64,000 nucleotides of DNA from Lepraria neglecta (Eukaryota > Ascomycota > Lecanoromycetes > Lecanorales > Stereocaulaceae): assembly GCA_033220425.1 (NCBI GenBank), contig CM065648.1, positions 1,302,001 to 1,366,000 of the forward strand, given 5' to 3'. Within the stretch, counting starts at the first letter, position 1. Each line of letters opens with the position of its first letter. Below the pieces are notes generated by a model. The model was not told the origin of the DNA, ran no database searches, and saw only the letters and a list, made by a program, of their open reading frames with translations. This document shows, one piece after another, positions 45,229 to 56,109 of this stretch. A program made the translations under genes and the position numbers.

Positions 45229-45958
45229 AGATGCATGCAATAGGATCCCAGCGCTTTAATTGTCGTCGTAACCAAGGAGTATAGCTTCAAGACACACCTC
45301 CTGTATGTAGCCCAACCAACCACCCAACCAATCAAAATTCATGTTCAAGCTCCTTCAATCTCACAAAACACGGCACTTTCGGGGGCAAAGAAGCTGGCTG
45401 TTTGTTTTATTTGTCAGGGTTTGAGCATAAATTATGCCATATCTTCTAAGGAGGAAGCATAAAACATCTTACTTTAGGGGCGGAAAAAGCTGTCTCGTGT
45501 TTATGTCTACTGAAGGTTGAGCAGATGTCATGTCGTATTTCATGAGAATGGAGCAGGGATGCTGGGTCTGTAAAGCAAATGAAAGCAGGGGAAAGATAGG
45601 AGAGAATCGCGCCAGCTTTTGATCAGAATGGTAGCAGGCTAGCTGAATCAGGCAGGGAGATCTGGTAGAAGAAACGCAACCTTCTTAGATCGAGATGACA
45701 GAAAGCGATACCTTGTACGATATCCAGATAGCCGAGTGGCAATCACAAGCGTCACGAGCTCTCAAATTCCTTTGAAATCCATCAAACCACCATTCGATGA
45801 TTCATCGGCCACTTTGCCGCCGGTGACATGGAAACACCAAATTAGAATTTATGTATAAATGGTGCGAACATGCCCAGACCTTCCACATAACCACCTAAAC
45901 AAAATACCCATGTCCAATATCTCACACTCAAGCCAAAGATCCTAATCCCAGCCTCCTC
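45229..45958. promoter_or_regulatory. Upstream region of the 46.0-kb gene
   Basis: About 730 bp without a coding frame. A TATA-like stretch (TTTATGTATAAATGG) lies near 45850, about 110 bp before the ATG. Confidence 0.4.
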
Positions 45959-46438
45959 ATGAGCCCATCATCGGAGCCTCTAGTGAAGACTTCTCTTCAA
46001 ACATTGCCGAAGGAGCTCCTGATCCTGATCCTGAAAGCCTTGTACGACAAGCGAGTATTCTCCCTCTTCTACTTCGACTACTTGAAGAGCAAAATTCCCC
46101 TCAACTGGCGCGGCGCCATGAAAGCTGACAAGAGCCTCCTGAGGGCCTCCCAAGTATGCCACAGTCTCAACGATGCTGCAGAGTCTGTTCTGGGCGATCA
46201 TTCTCGGGTAGTAGCCAGAGCCAGGGCCGAAGACTTGAAGCGTAGGCGAGGCTGGTGTTACGACGATCAAAGTCGTATGATATTGAATAGGACAAACAGG
46301 CTTTTCGACTTCCTTGAGGAGGCAGAGCAACAGCAGGAGGAAACGTTGCTGCTTGATGGCCACCAGCTATTCTTTGTTCATGAAGATCTAGCTCGCGAGG
46401 TGAAGGATGTATGGCCATTTTGGTTTTGGTGGTCCTAG
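45959..46438 (+). CDS. Short F-box-like protein
   Basis: A single exon of 159 aa. An F-box-like segment is near the start (LQTLPKELLILILKALYDKR), followed by SLLRASQVCHSLNDAAESV, the usual second half of a fungal F-box. The rest is charged with a Glu/Gln-rich helix (FLEEAEQQQEETLL) and an aromatic C-terminus. It lacks the long repeat region of typical F-box proteins, so it may be a short adaptor or a truncated relative of the neighbouring F-box gene. Confidence 0.65.
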   Translation: MSPSSEPLVKTSLQTLPKELLILILKALYDKRVFSLFYFDYLKSKIPLNWRGAMKADKSLLRASQVCHSLNDAAESVLGDHSRVVARARAEDLKRRRGWCYDDQSRMILNRTNRLFDFLEEAEQQQEETLLLDGHQLFFVHEDLAREVKDVWPFWFWWS

Positions 46439-46675
46439 GTAGGGGGCCTGCGCTCATCGTAAGGCGATTCCGTGGACACAGTCGTGAGTCCTGTGATTAG
46501 TAGCTCGTTCTCTGGAGTTTTTATTGTAAATGAGAGATACTAGCAACGAGTAGCCAATCACTTCAAAACCTCCCATATGATAACCGGAGCTTGTTGAGTA
46601 GAGCTGGTGTTGAATTGTCGGCTTATTAGATGAAAGGAGTAGCGAAGAGTATCAAAGGCTCACAATAGGCGTAAG

Positions 46676-47968
46676 CTACCGATAGCGAATCATCCATGAC
46701 GGGCTCGTCTGCTTATGAAACTCCTTCTGAAACTTCAGCCGATCTTTCCCAATATCCCTCACCCCCCAACTATCATCGACCCTGAGCTTCCTTAAATTAG
46801 GATACGAAAAGCTAGGTCTGTAGAGGTCTGCCAAGAATTGCTCCTCATAAGGTCTAGTCAGACTATTCCCCGCCAACGTCGCAGTCTCAATAGAAGCAGG
46901 CAGTATGTCCACAGCTCTGGACATCTTTCCTCGCTGTATCAGCATGCCAGAGTCCACTGTGAGGTTTCTGAGCGCTGTAAAGCCTCGCAATGTGCCGATG
47001 AACCGACTTTGTCCTGACCCGGTAGATAGGACGAGCTCCTCAAGAGTTTCTCGGGCATTCTTAAGTAGATCGGCAATTCGATGTAAACCCCATCCGGCTC
47101 GATGCGCCACGTATTTGAAGCTCCGCAAAGTTTTGATGCTGTCGCAGAGCTTCTCGAGGCCTTCCACTGACATTCCGCATGTTTCGAGGGAGATGTGTGT
47201 GATGGTGGGACTCGCCCCGGGATAAGACATCCACCCATCTCGATAGCATTCTCGGTACAGGCCAACGAGGTTGCGTCCGTGAAGAAATCGTATTGCTGGT
47301 AAGGAGGCGAGCAACGGGAAGAGCTCTAAATCACAAGAATTTGCGCCTTCTCTTTCTATCACCCTAGCGTCAAACAATTTCGAGAGAGTCTTGGGACGAT
47401 AGGGGTCAGAGGTTTGTCGCTTTATCGCCCGGACCACCTCTTTCACTTGCTCCAGCCTTATGTGATCTAACCGAACAATGAGCCTTTCTAGATTCGGCAG
47501 ACATGCAAGCATGGCGGCGAACAGGTAGTCCTCGTTGCCTCTGTCGATTTCTCGGGCCCAAGTATCCATCTCTAGTGCTGGGATGAGCCCAGTCCTCTGG
47601 AGTAAAGTCCATATATCCTCCTCTTCGATACGACTCCGTTTCAACCTTATCTCCTCCATTTGCGCAGCTGGTGCTCTACTTCGAGAGTTTTCAAAGGTCC
47701 TCCATTCCCTGTTCGACTTGATCTCGAGTTGCCGAGGATAAAGCGCCACCCAAGGCCGAGCACACATCTCATAGAACAGTTTGGCGGCGTTGACATGGTT
47801 GAGGGAGATTTTGGTGTACTCTTGTCTGAGTTGCCTATGCTCTTGCACGAAAGGTGCTGCAATGTTCCTGACCCGGTGACTCGTACAGCCGTAATTCTCG
47901 AGGTCCGCTGGCTGTACTTTTTGAGAAATCTGGTAGATGAGCTCGTTGGGTAAGGCGTTAAACGACAT
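46676..47968 (-). CDS. F-box/LRR protein
   Basis: A single exon of 430 aa starting with a good F-box (MSFNALPNELIYQISQKVQP, then DLENYGCTSHRVRNIAAPF). Leucine-rich segments follow (LPNLERLIVRLDHIRLEQV, ITHISLETCGMSVEGLEKL, LEELVLSTGSGQSRFIGTL, YPNLRKLRVDDSWGVRDIG). Expected role: substrate receptor of an SCF ubiquitin ligase. It is convergent with the 46.0-kb F-box-like gene. Confidence 0.8.
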   Translation of the reverse strand: MSFNALPNELIYQISQKVQPADLENYGCTSHRVRNIAAPFVQEHRQLRQEYTKISLNHVNAAKLFYEMCARPWVALYPRQLEIKSNREWRTFENSRSRAPAAQMEEIRLKRSRIEEEDIWTLLQRTGLIPALEMDTWAREIDRGNEDYLFAAMLACLPNLERLIVRLDHIRLEQVKEVVRAIKRQTSDPYRPKTLSKLFDARVIEREGANSCDLELFPLLASLPAIRFLHGRNLVGLYRECYRDGWMSYPGASPTITHISLETCGMSVEGLEKLCDSIKTLRSFKYVAHRAGWGLHRIADLLKNARETLEELVLSTGSGQSRFIGTLRGFTALRNLTVDSGMLIQRGKMSRAVDILPASIETATLAGNSLTRPYEEQFLADLYRPSFSYPNLRKLRVDDSWGVRDIGKDRLKFQKEFHKQTSPSWMIRYR

Positions 47969-48296
47969 CGTTGGACCGGCTGGCTATCAAGCCGATGTTC
48001 AAGGAGGGTGACATAAGCTTGATAAGGGAGAGAAATGCTTGACATGTGTCGGGTGTCACGGATTATATAGCAAGAGCCGGGGTAAACACGGTTCGCGTGC
48101 TTGGCTGCTTGGCGAAAAGTGCCCCACTATCGCAGGCAAAAAGGCCGAAAAGCATCATGCATGGACTTAAGGCGAAAATCTCCGCCGACCTTTGCCAGCA
48201 CATCAAATAGCCCATTGTTGAGTGCAAAAGGGAGTGGAACCTACTCTGAGATCAGCAAAGTTCTTGCGTTTCCTTCCGCTGTACTAGTGAGCAAAG
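47969..48296. other. Divergent intergenic region
   Basis: About 330 bp between the starts of the F-box gene (minus) and the HAD phosphatase (plus). A TATA-like GATTATATAGC lies near 48060. Confidence 0.4.
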
Positions 48297-49362
48297 ATGC
48301 CGTACCCAGAGACGTTGAAAGCGAAGCCCAAGTGTATCTTCTTCACCGATTTTGATGGGACCATAACTCTCAAGGATAGTGAGTTACCGCCATATCCCTG
48401 TCATATGAGTGGTATGCTGATCAGACCTCACCAGGCAATGATTGGCTAGCGAGTGTTCCTCCTCTTTTGACCCACGCCATACACTAATTGAGTCTTCAGA
48501 CCGACAATCTGGGCTTCGGCGAACAAGGAAGGAAGGATGGCAATCAGGATGTCTTGCACAACAGGTCCACCTTCCGGTACGAGGAGTCAAAGCTCGGAGG
48601 GGCCAAAATCTCTGCTGGTCTAATTAGCGCTGCAGAGATGCATTCAAAGCTATGATGGACAGCGTCAAGACCCCATATCCCGAATGCATCAAACTCCTCT
48701 GCGAGAACATCAAGCTCGACCCACACTTCAGCGAGTTCTACAAGTGGTCGAGAGAAAACGATGTGCCAGTCATAGTTCTCTCCTCAGGCATGACTCCCAT
48801 CATCCGGGCTCTTCTCGTGCATCTTGTGGGTCCAGAGATCAAAGACATTGAGATCGTATGTAACGAGGCGGTTGATCGGCCTCCAAAGAAGATGGAGGAG
48901 GAAGGCGGTTGGGAGTTGCAGTTCCATGATGATAGTGACTTTGGGCATGACAAGTCTTTGACCATCCGCCCATATCGCGAGCACTTCGACGAGAAGCCGG
49001 ATGAGCCACGACCGACAATGTTCTATGCTGGAGATGGTGTGTCAGATCTGTCAGCAGCTCGAGAAACGGACTTGTTGTTCGCCAAGAAGGGTTATGGTGA
49101 GCAATTGCCTCCTCTTTGTAGCCTGGAAGATGCCGATTGATGTGATGCAGACCTCATCAAGTACTGCGAGCGCGAAGGCGTGCCATTCACAGTCTTCGAA
49201 GACTGGGGATCCATCCTCGCTACCACGAAAGACATCTTGTAAGCTCCTCATCATCAAGCATTAACAACAACGAATCCTAACATGTACTCCAACAGCGAAG
49301 GAAAGACCACAGTCAAGGCTGTGGCCGATGAGAGTGCTGAGAAAGCGAAGAAGAAGAATTGA
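48297..49362 (+). CDS. HAD-superfamily phosphatase (phosphoserine-phosphatase-like)
   Basis: Six exons (48297-48378, 48435-48448, 48500-48576, 48636-49096, 49151-49238, 49296-49362) give 262 aa. HAD motif I is CIFFTDFDGTITLKD (nucleophile and acid Asp), motif II VIVLSSGMTPIIR, and motif III-IV the Lys of HDKSLTIRP and FYAGDGVSDLSAA. Family members include yeast Ynl010w and PHOSPHO-type enzymes; the natural substrate is not evident. Two oddities: exon 2 is only 14 nt, and the next intron uses a GC donor (GCGAGT at 48449) with a normal TTCAG acceptor; no GT donor nearby keeps the frame SNDWL/TDNLGFGE. The tail is Lys-rich. Confidence 0.92.
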
Positions 49363-49743
49363 TCAAGGGTACTGCAGAGGGATGCGGCTTAGAATTCTCT
49401 GAGCTCATGCATGAGACTAGAACGGCAACTCCAAGCACGGATGCGTGGTCAGGGAGATAGATTTGGGCTTGCATTGAATAGAGCACTAAATGAGTACCTT
49501 AGAAGTAAAACAGACATAGAATAGAAAAGCAATTGCATTCATAAAGATTCGAACCATCGAATCTTGAAAATTGACGCGGATGTTGTTTGTAGAAAAAAAC
49601 AATTCCAAGATCAGGACTTCTTTCCAACGCGTTTGGGTTCAAGCCTTGGCATTCACAAGAACTAGCGTCGATCAAGATATCTTCCCCGACTCCCAACTCC
49701 TCCACCAACAAACCACATCGCCAACACAATCTCCATCTCAATC
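49363..49743. other. Intergenic region between two plus-strand genes
   Basis: About 380 bp, with the phosphatase 3' end and the uS12m promoter. A short palindrome (AGATTCGAACCATCGAATCT) lies at 49551-49570. Confidence 0.5.
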
Positions 49744-50351
49744 ATGGCACCACCTTCCCCATCATCCATACTCCGTCTCCCCTTCCTCCTCCCCTGCCTC
49801 TTCCGCCAAACAGCCCGTCCCAAGACCCAATATACCCCCATCGCCCAAATCCGCAAGTCCCTCAAGACCCCCTCTCCAAGGACCTTCACCACCTCCCCCA
49901 GACCCTCAGCAACACTAATGCAAATCCTCCGCCACCCGCGGCAACCCCAACGCGCGCGCCACCCCGTCTCCCCTGCCCTCGTCAATCGCCCCCACATGAA
50001 AGCCGTCTGCCTAAAAGTCTCCGTCATGAAGCCCAAAAAACCGAACTCCGCAGAGCGAAAAGTCGCCAAAGTAAGGCTCAGTAGTGGCAGGGCGGTGACG
50101 TGTTATATACCGGGGGAAGGGCATAATGTGCAGCAGCATAGTGTGGTGCTTGTGAGAGGGGGGAGGAGTCAGGATTGTCCGGGGGTGAGATATCATTTGG
50201 TTAGGGGGGCTATGGATTTGGTGAGTGGATTTTGCTTTTGTTTTGAGGGGGAGAGTAGATAGGTGGGCTAATGGATGAATAGGGTGGCGTGGGCAATCGG
50301 ATTACTGCGAGGTCCAAGTATGGGACTAAGAAGCCGAAGTCTGCTTCGTAG
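49744..50351 (+). CDS. MRPS12: Mitochondrial ribosomal protein uS12m
   Basis: Exons 49744-50220 and 50283-50351 give 181 aa. The first 60 or so residues are an Arg/Pro/Ser-rich presequence. The S12 core follows with hallmark loops: [58 protein letters not shown] and [10 protein letters not shown], and the spliced end [14 protein letters not shown]. Bacterial S12 has the same PKKPNSA decoding loop and RGGR.KDLPGVRY motif, so it belongs to the small-subunit decoding centre. The unspliced frame reads into an intron stop at 50260. Confidence 0.95.
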
Positions 50352-50527
50352 TTGCGTTTGGGTTACGGATGTTGTATACTAGGAGAACGGGAAATTGGTG
50401 TCTACATTGCGGAAGAGAAAGCATAGAGACGATTAGCATCTCAGTGACATACTGAAATTGTACAATGTTACATTCTATTGCTAGCGGTATCCTACGAAAT
50501 GGGATCCAAACAGTTTATCTAGTCAAA

Positions 50528-52506
50528 TCAGCCTTCTCCATCCAATTCCTCTATTTCCCTCTCTTTTGCTCTCAGCATCTCCTTCATCTGCTCCGCTTCC
50601 CTCCTCAACCTCGCTTTCCTCTCCCTTAACTCCCAACCCCCCGGGTCACTACTCGTACTCTGTCTCGGCCGACTATCTGGCGGAGGCAACTGATACCTCT
50701 GTGGCTGAGATTCTGGATGTGAATGTCGATGTAGCGGTGGCTGTTGCTGGCCAATACTTGATAAATTTGGATCAATGGGCATGTCATCTGTTGCAGATTG
50801 TGGATGGTTCAAAAGAGATGAGATGGAGCTTAGACGTTTGGTGGTGCCTGAGCTTTGTGGTGTAGATGGAGATGGATTGTCACGTTCTGCGTTGTCATAA
50901 CTTCGTTTTCGGGACGAAGAGTTTGGGAGTGGACTGAGCCGCGAGGCTAATGACACTGGATCGGTGGGTCGCAAGGAGGGGTCGTCCATGCTGGATAGTG
51001 AGGGGAGATGTTTTTGTGGGTGGCTCGATGGCCGGCGCCTACTGTCCTCCCGTTGATCCAGTCGATAGCCTGTGAAGTCGACTTCTATCGGTGCAGGCTC
51101 GTGGTGGTATTGTTGTTCCATTTGCTGCTCATGCTGGCGAAGAGCGAGATTGGAAGGGCTGTAGGGGTCCATACTTGCGTCAATCCGTTGTCTGTTCCGA
51201 ACTTCGGGACTGTCGAGATGACCTGGGGTTGGACGAAGGTCAAGGGGGCTCGGAGCATCTATGCTTGACGAATACCGCTGCTTGCCTTGGCTTTCGGGAC
51301 TGGTAATGCGTTGTGGAGCAGGCGTTGGGGAGACGGGAAAAGTTGAAAGTGGAGATGCGTTAAGATCTTGTTCGTTTGTGGCTGGTACAACTCTCTTTCT
51401 TCGCTTTATGACTGACTTCTTCATAGCTACTGGTCGATGCACGCCGTGCAGTTTATGATACAATCCTGCGGATCGTTAGTCTTATCGATAGCGCCTGTAT
51501 GCATGCTAACAACTCACCACAGGCATTGCAGATTGTCCGACCGCCTTCATCACGCCTCCATAGAGGTGTGATGGTTGTACCGCAGTTCTGACAGGACAGG
51601 ACTAGACTCGTGGTGTTCTGGTTGACCGCTTGCGAATCATGAGCAATTGAGGGCCTTGGACTATTGTCCTCTTGAGGTGTATGAGCAGCATATGAGTCAT
51701 CACTCCGATAATGCTCAGGCTGCGTTGCGCTATTAGGTGTCTGCATTATAGCAACTTGCGTGGTCTTCGCAACTCGATTGTTGTACGCTGGGCAACCATT
51801 GCATCCATCTGCACCTCCAGTACCATTGCAATGCCCTCCGCCTGGACAGGAACCTGTGGGTATCTGACCAGCGGATACGTATGTGGATCTACTATTTTGT
51901 GTTGCACCATCGCTAGCCAGAGGTGATACGCTCCGCTGGTGCTCTTGGGCGTCCATTTCCGAGCCGTGGGCTGAGACAGGCTGTGACGGCGGCCTCTTGA
52001 GGTTGGTCGGGCGAGAAATGTTCCTATTTTTTAGATAGAGTCCGCAAGCGTTGCAGATAGTCGAGCCATTGGGTGATCGGCGCCACAGAGGGGTGTGCGT
52101 AGTGCCGCAGTTGCTGAATATCACAAGTCAGTCTTTTACCCAATGCCATACTCGTGGTTATAATGCAACGTAATCCTCACCTGCAAACTTGCCCGAGGGC
52201 TGGTGGATTACTGATGGGAGCGTATTGTGCGTCTGCTTGACGGTCTTGCGACTGGCTTTGCTCGTTGTGCCCTTGTTCTAAGGGTCCATCATCAAATTTT
52301 TGCTCTTCTCCTGCGCCGCCGAAATTCGTAGCAAAGTCTTGTAGTGATCTGTGTTCTGCGACTAGGCCCATGCTATCCCCGTTGGCCTCACGCCCCGCTC
52401 GAGAGTGTTGTAGGAGCTGCTCAGCAGCTTCGAATTCGATGTCCGACGACGGCTTTGAGGTCCCGTTCTGTGGATGCAGGGGAAGTGAAGGTTCCTGTAG
52501 AGACAT
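50528..52506 (-). CDS. SRE1: GATA-type siderophore/iron-uptake repressor (SRE)
   Basis: Exons 52506-52181, 52113-51518 and 51465-50528 give 619 aa. Two GATA fingers ([23 protein letters not shown] and [23 protein letters not shown]) flank a Cys-rich region with [19 protein letters not shown], the arrangement specific to SREA/SRE/Urbs1 iron regulators. In that family the Cys-rich part senses iron and the fingers repress siderophore and iron-uptake genes when iron is sufficient. The C-terminus is Ser/Pro/Gln-rich and ends with a charged coiled-coil helix ([20 protein letters not shown]). Both introns cut finger codons: one inside finger 1's first Cys pair, one in the CNACG of finger 2. Confidence 0.95.
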
Positions 52507-53488
52507 CTCTTACTCCTCTGCGGATAACACTGCGTTCATTTCCGCATATTATTGGATTGTGGCAATAGAGGATTTGGTTGTGATGGTTCCGCCGGCCTTG
52601 GGGGCGATAAGATTCAGTCACGAGGCTACCAGAGCTTTTACGTGGATGATATAGGAGACAGGATCCAAAAAATTTCCTCGTAGTAACTGGGACACCGCGT
52701 CGCGAGCGTCTGGGGGTGGGCTAGGCAGACTGGATAAGATTAGCTTGGGTCGACAGATCTCGCAATGAGGAATTTCATTGAAGGCGGGTTACCTTGGCTC
52801 TTGGGAGGATCAATATGCTTCCCGTTCCCTGAGGATTAAGTGGAGCATCGGCGGTCTGCCTGCTGACACCGTGGTGCACACTGCAGATGCGAAAGGGGAG
52901 ACTCGAGGCTCGAGAAGGGTGCCTTAGCCATGGGAAAAAGCCGCCTGATCGGTTATAGATCGGAATCTTAGCAGGGTTGGCCAGTTCGATAGCTCTAGCT
53001 ATATCCCCGGATTATTACAAATCTGATTATGGCCCATCTGATTGGTCAAAGAGCAATATGGTTAAGGCTGGCGAGGTTTAATGCTCAGGTGATAAGATTA
53101 ACCATGTGTCATTGCAACTGTTGGTCTTCCGCCCACTGGATCTCCGTGGACATGGCGTTTGACCATTTGAGCCTCAAAAGGCACAGTGCTATCTACCAAA
53201 GCTAATAGTTTTAGATCTATTACTGGCAATTGTTGGTGTCAAAGCAGCAGCCCGCTTGTTTTACATTTTTTAGACAGAATATTGGCAGGCTGAAGAAATG
53301 AAATACGTTCCACATCTCCCACTAATAGTGGCACATCATTATATCCCTCCTCTCGATAGTAGATCCAGGTACAGTGATTGTAGGAAAGCAGCCGTTTTGT
53401 GCATCAAAGCGCGCGGTCTTCCTCTATCGTCGTAGATGCCTAGCTCCCCCTATTCTCTTCCCATCTGAGACCCAGCACATCCAGCACC
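52507..53488. promoter_or_regulatory. SRE upstream region with GATA motifs
   Basis: About 980 bp without a gene. GATAAGATTA occurs twice in the same orientation, at 52733-52742 and 53091-53100, 227 and 585 bp upstream of the SRE start, and a related ATCTGATTA lies at 53021. SRE-type factors bind ATCWGATAA-like sites, so feedback on its own gene is a reasonable inference, not a demonstration. Confidence 0.4.
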
Positions 53489-54155
53489 TCATATTTGCTC
53501 GGCTCCCCATTCTCCACCAGCATCCCGCATGTTCTGAGGCGGCTCAATTGATGGTATGTATTCGAGTACGCAATAGGCGACCCCGACAATTGCGATGATA
53601 GAGCCAGGGGCAATCAGCCACCAATGCTCATGTAGTAGGATCGTACCAGCGAAGATGTAGACTGGCGTGTTAGGTCAGAACTTGTTTTCAATCCCGAAAA
53701 ATCTGGTCTAGACTCACAAATGCCACGTCCAAGGAAGCTGAAGAGGAATGGCGCCCATCTCGACACGTATGGTGGGATCTGGAATTCGAGCAATAAGGTC
53801 ACTAAGACGCAAGTATCAGCTCGGCAGTATCCGCCTGCGTAAGGAGTTGTAAGGCTCACCAGCGCCGAAGAGTATTACATAGAGTCCTATGATAATACTC
53901 TGGCTATCGCCAATGTCAGCGGTTTCTTCAGCAAGCGATAGTGGTCGTAGCTGCCTTACAAGCCAATTGGGAAGAACTGCCCAATGCCTCCAGCTACCAT
54001 CACAGCTCCAACCGCGATATTGACGAGGCGACTGCGTGAAGAGATTTCAAAGTCAGCGACAGATGCGCAGAGGCGATGGCATTGCGCAAGCGTTTGCGCG
54101 CCCAAATCGCATGTCCAGGAAGGCTGGGGCCTCACAATATGTTTGAGAGGTCCAT
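53489..54155 (-). CDS. TVP15: Golgi membrane protein Tvp15
   Basis: Five short exons (54155-54136, 54031-53960, 53903-53860, 53801-53718, 53661-53489) give 130 aa. The start is MDLSNIFRLVNIAVGAVMV and the protein has four hydrophobic helices: AVGAVMVAGGIGQFFPI, SIIIGLYVILFGA, APFLFSFLGRGIFYIFAG and IAPGSIIAIVGVAYCVLEY. The end is the family's IPSIEPPQNMRDAGGEW. Tvp15 (COPI-associated family) sits in late-Golgi vesicles. Every junction has consensus sites and the exon sum is divisible by three. Confidence 0.92.
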
Positions 54156-54770
54156 GGTGGCAGGTCGTGTAGCAGGATTGATTGGATACGTCGATCGATT
54201 AGGCTCTAAAGCTCTCAACGTCGGCTCAGGCTGAGTCCAAGCAGAGATGGAAGAGGTTTGCGTAGGATGTATGCGACTGAAGAATTGTCGCAGTTCAGGA
54301 GCTTGCTCGCTTGCTTGGAAGCAAGCTCGGGAGGTTGGTTCCGCCATGGCTTTTTGCTACGGCGACCGAATCATCCACACGTGCAAATTCTTTAGATCGC
54401 CCTTTTCTTCTTCACATCCCACTATTTCTCAAGAGACGTGGATTCCTCAACTCTATCATCGCTACCGGGATTCGCGAAATTTGTATGGTGGTAGCGGCCG
54501 CTGGAACTTCGAAATACCCCTGACCGTCTGTGACGCCGTCGGCTCGATCATCAATCTTGTCATTTCAGTGAGCACAAATGTGTACCAACTTATGTCCATT
54601 GCAATTCGCGTTCCTCCATATGACAGCACAATTTTTCTATTTTGAGGATGATTGTGGAGATGTTGTCATTGCCGTTGTCATTTATGTTATGAACGCTCCA
54701 ATCAGAGCTGCTTCCAGGCATGCGAATGGCCTGGTCGCGAGTAATGTACTCGTCACAGCTGTTCGCTTTG
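54156..54770. other. No clear gene
   Basis: About 610 bp. A 132-codon plus-strand frame (54247-54645) is not protein-like. Probably holds promoters for Tvp15 and the 55-kb locus. Confidence 0.4.
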
Positions 54771-54779
54771 ATCTCTCAC

Positions 54780-55454
54780 GTGTACTTAAAGCTGGCAATT
54801 CTTCTCTCAGTTCTAGTAGTTTGTTTCTTTGCAATACCTCTTCCTGGCACAATCTCGAGAAGATGTTGCTCTCCGGAGTCTTTCTGCCGTTTATTTTGCA
54901 AATTTCGCAGCCTCGCTCCCGGCGAACACCACAGACTTTCTTTCTGATTTCAGCATTTCAGCATTTCGTCGGTACTATCTCCTAATGACACATCCCCTCC
55001 CAAAATCAATCCCTCGCGGCTAGAATAGAAGAATACAAATACGAAATCCCCAACACCTCCCGCTACGTCTCTATCGTAATCGACAAAGACGCACCCCTCA
55101 ACCCCTCCGCCTTCCACCGCGTGATTGCAACGGTCCTCTCCCAGCTACGCAATCACATCATCCATCACGGAGACGAGCGCCTCGAGCCCGGAGACAACCC
55201 TTTACGTTTTTGAGATCCCAGGCTACTCGTCAAAGACGGAGTCTACTAGAGGGCACGGGGCCTACAAACCCACTTACGGAATCTTGGTGGAGACTTTCGA
55301 TGGACTGAAGATTGTTTTGGACGAACAAAGACGGTGGTATGAGGCTGAGTATATCATTCAGGATGACTATGGTGTCATTTATGGAGAGGGGTTTATTGAT
55401 GATCGACATTATGATCTGAATTCGACTTCCTTGGCGGTGGGGAGTGAGGGATAG
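54780..55454 (+). pseudogene. Putative secreted-protein gene with a one-base frameshift
   Basis: A hydrophobic leader (LKLAILLSVLVVCFFAIPL) is open near 54790-54850. After a CTAG acceptor near 55023 a protein-like frame runs IEEYKYEIPNTSRYVSIVI, FHRVIATVLSQLRNHII and on to GDNPLRF, then hits TGA near 55212. With one T fewer in a T5 run the reading passes into the next frame (FEIPGYSSKTES, TFDGLKIVLDEQRRWYEAEY) and stops at 55452-55454. The link between leader and core is inferred. No family recognised. Confidence 0.45.
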
Positions 55455-56109
55455 TCTTCGCAGAAGCTATGAATTATATCTACAGAGCGTGCCTGCTTAA
55501 TGGACCATCCCGAGCGAACTCGCCTCTTGTTAATGTGTGCAAACCCAGGGGAGGGTTGCGGACACTAATTATCACGTCGATGGAACTATATCTCAATCCA
55601 AGAGCTCAAAATACCGGCTGAACCACACTCAGACTCATTCTCACTACCCTCTCGTCCTACCAAAACCAAGTCTGAATGTGTTACTTTAGAATTCCGACGT
55701 TGCATGCAAGCTGCTTGCTCTACCCGTACAAAGACCCCGATCTCTATCAATTTATCTTTTGGCATTAGTATGTTAGCCCTGGCATCCAGGAAACACGAAA
55801 AATATGATGTTATCTGCAAGCGTTACAGCGGCACGGGACTATTTATATAGCGGCATTCGCTCGATTGACTACCACTGCAAGTCGCATCCGCGGGTACAAG
55901 CTTCAATATCAAACGCGCTTCGTGCAAGGATCCATCGCTAATTAAGAAGAACAACTTTCCGCAACGGACTGTCCTTCTGGGCTTCAGCCTTCATCAGAGA
56001 AATCAGAGAACCAAAAGCTCGAATCTACCTTGTGTATCCTTCAGTGCACCTTCTGACAACAACCCTTTCACAGCCCTCGCAATATCCAAAGACCCATTTC
56101 CTATTCAAC
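55455..56109. other. No gene seen
   Basis: About 650 bp of intergenic DNA. A TATTTATATAGC box lies near 55840. Confidence 0.4.

Noticed and set aside
49551-49570. tRNA-like GATTCGAACC motif
   Set aside because: It resembles a T-arm, but no acceptor stem, anticodon arm or D-arm can be folded around it on either strand; it is just a palindrome.
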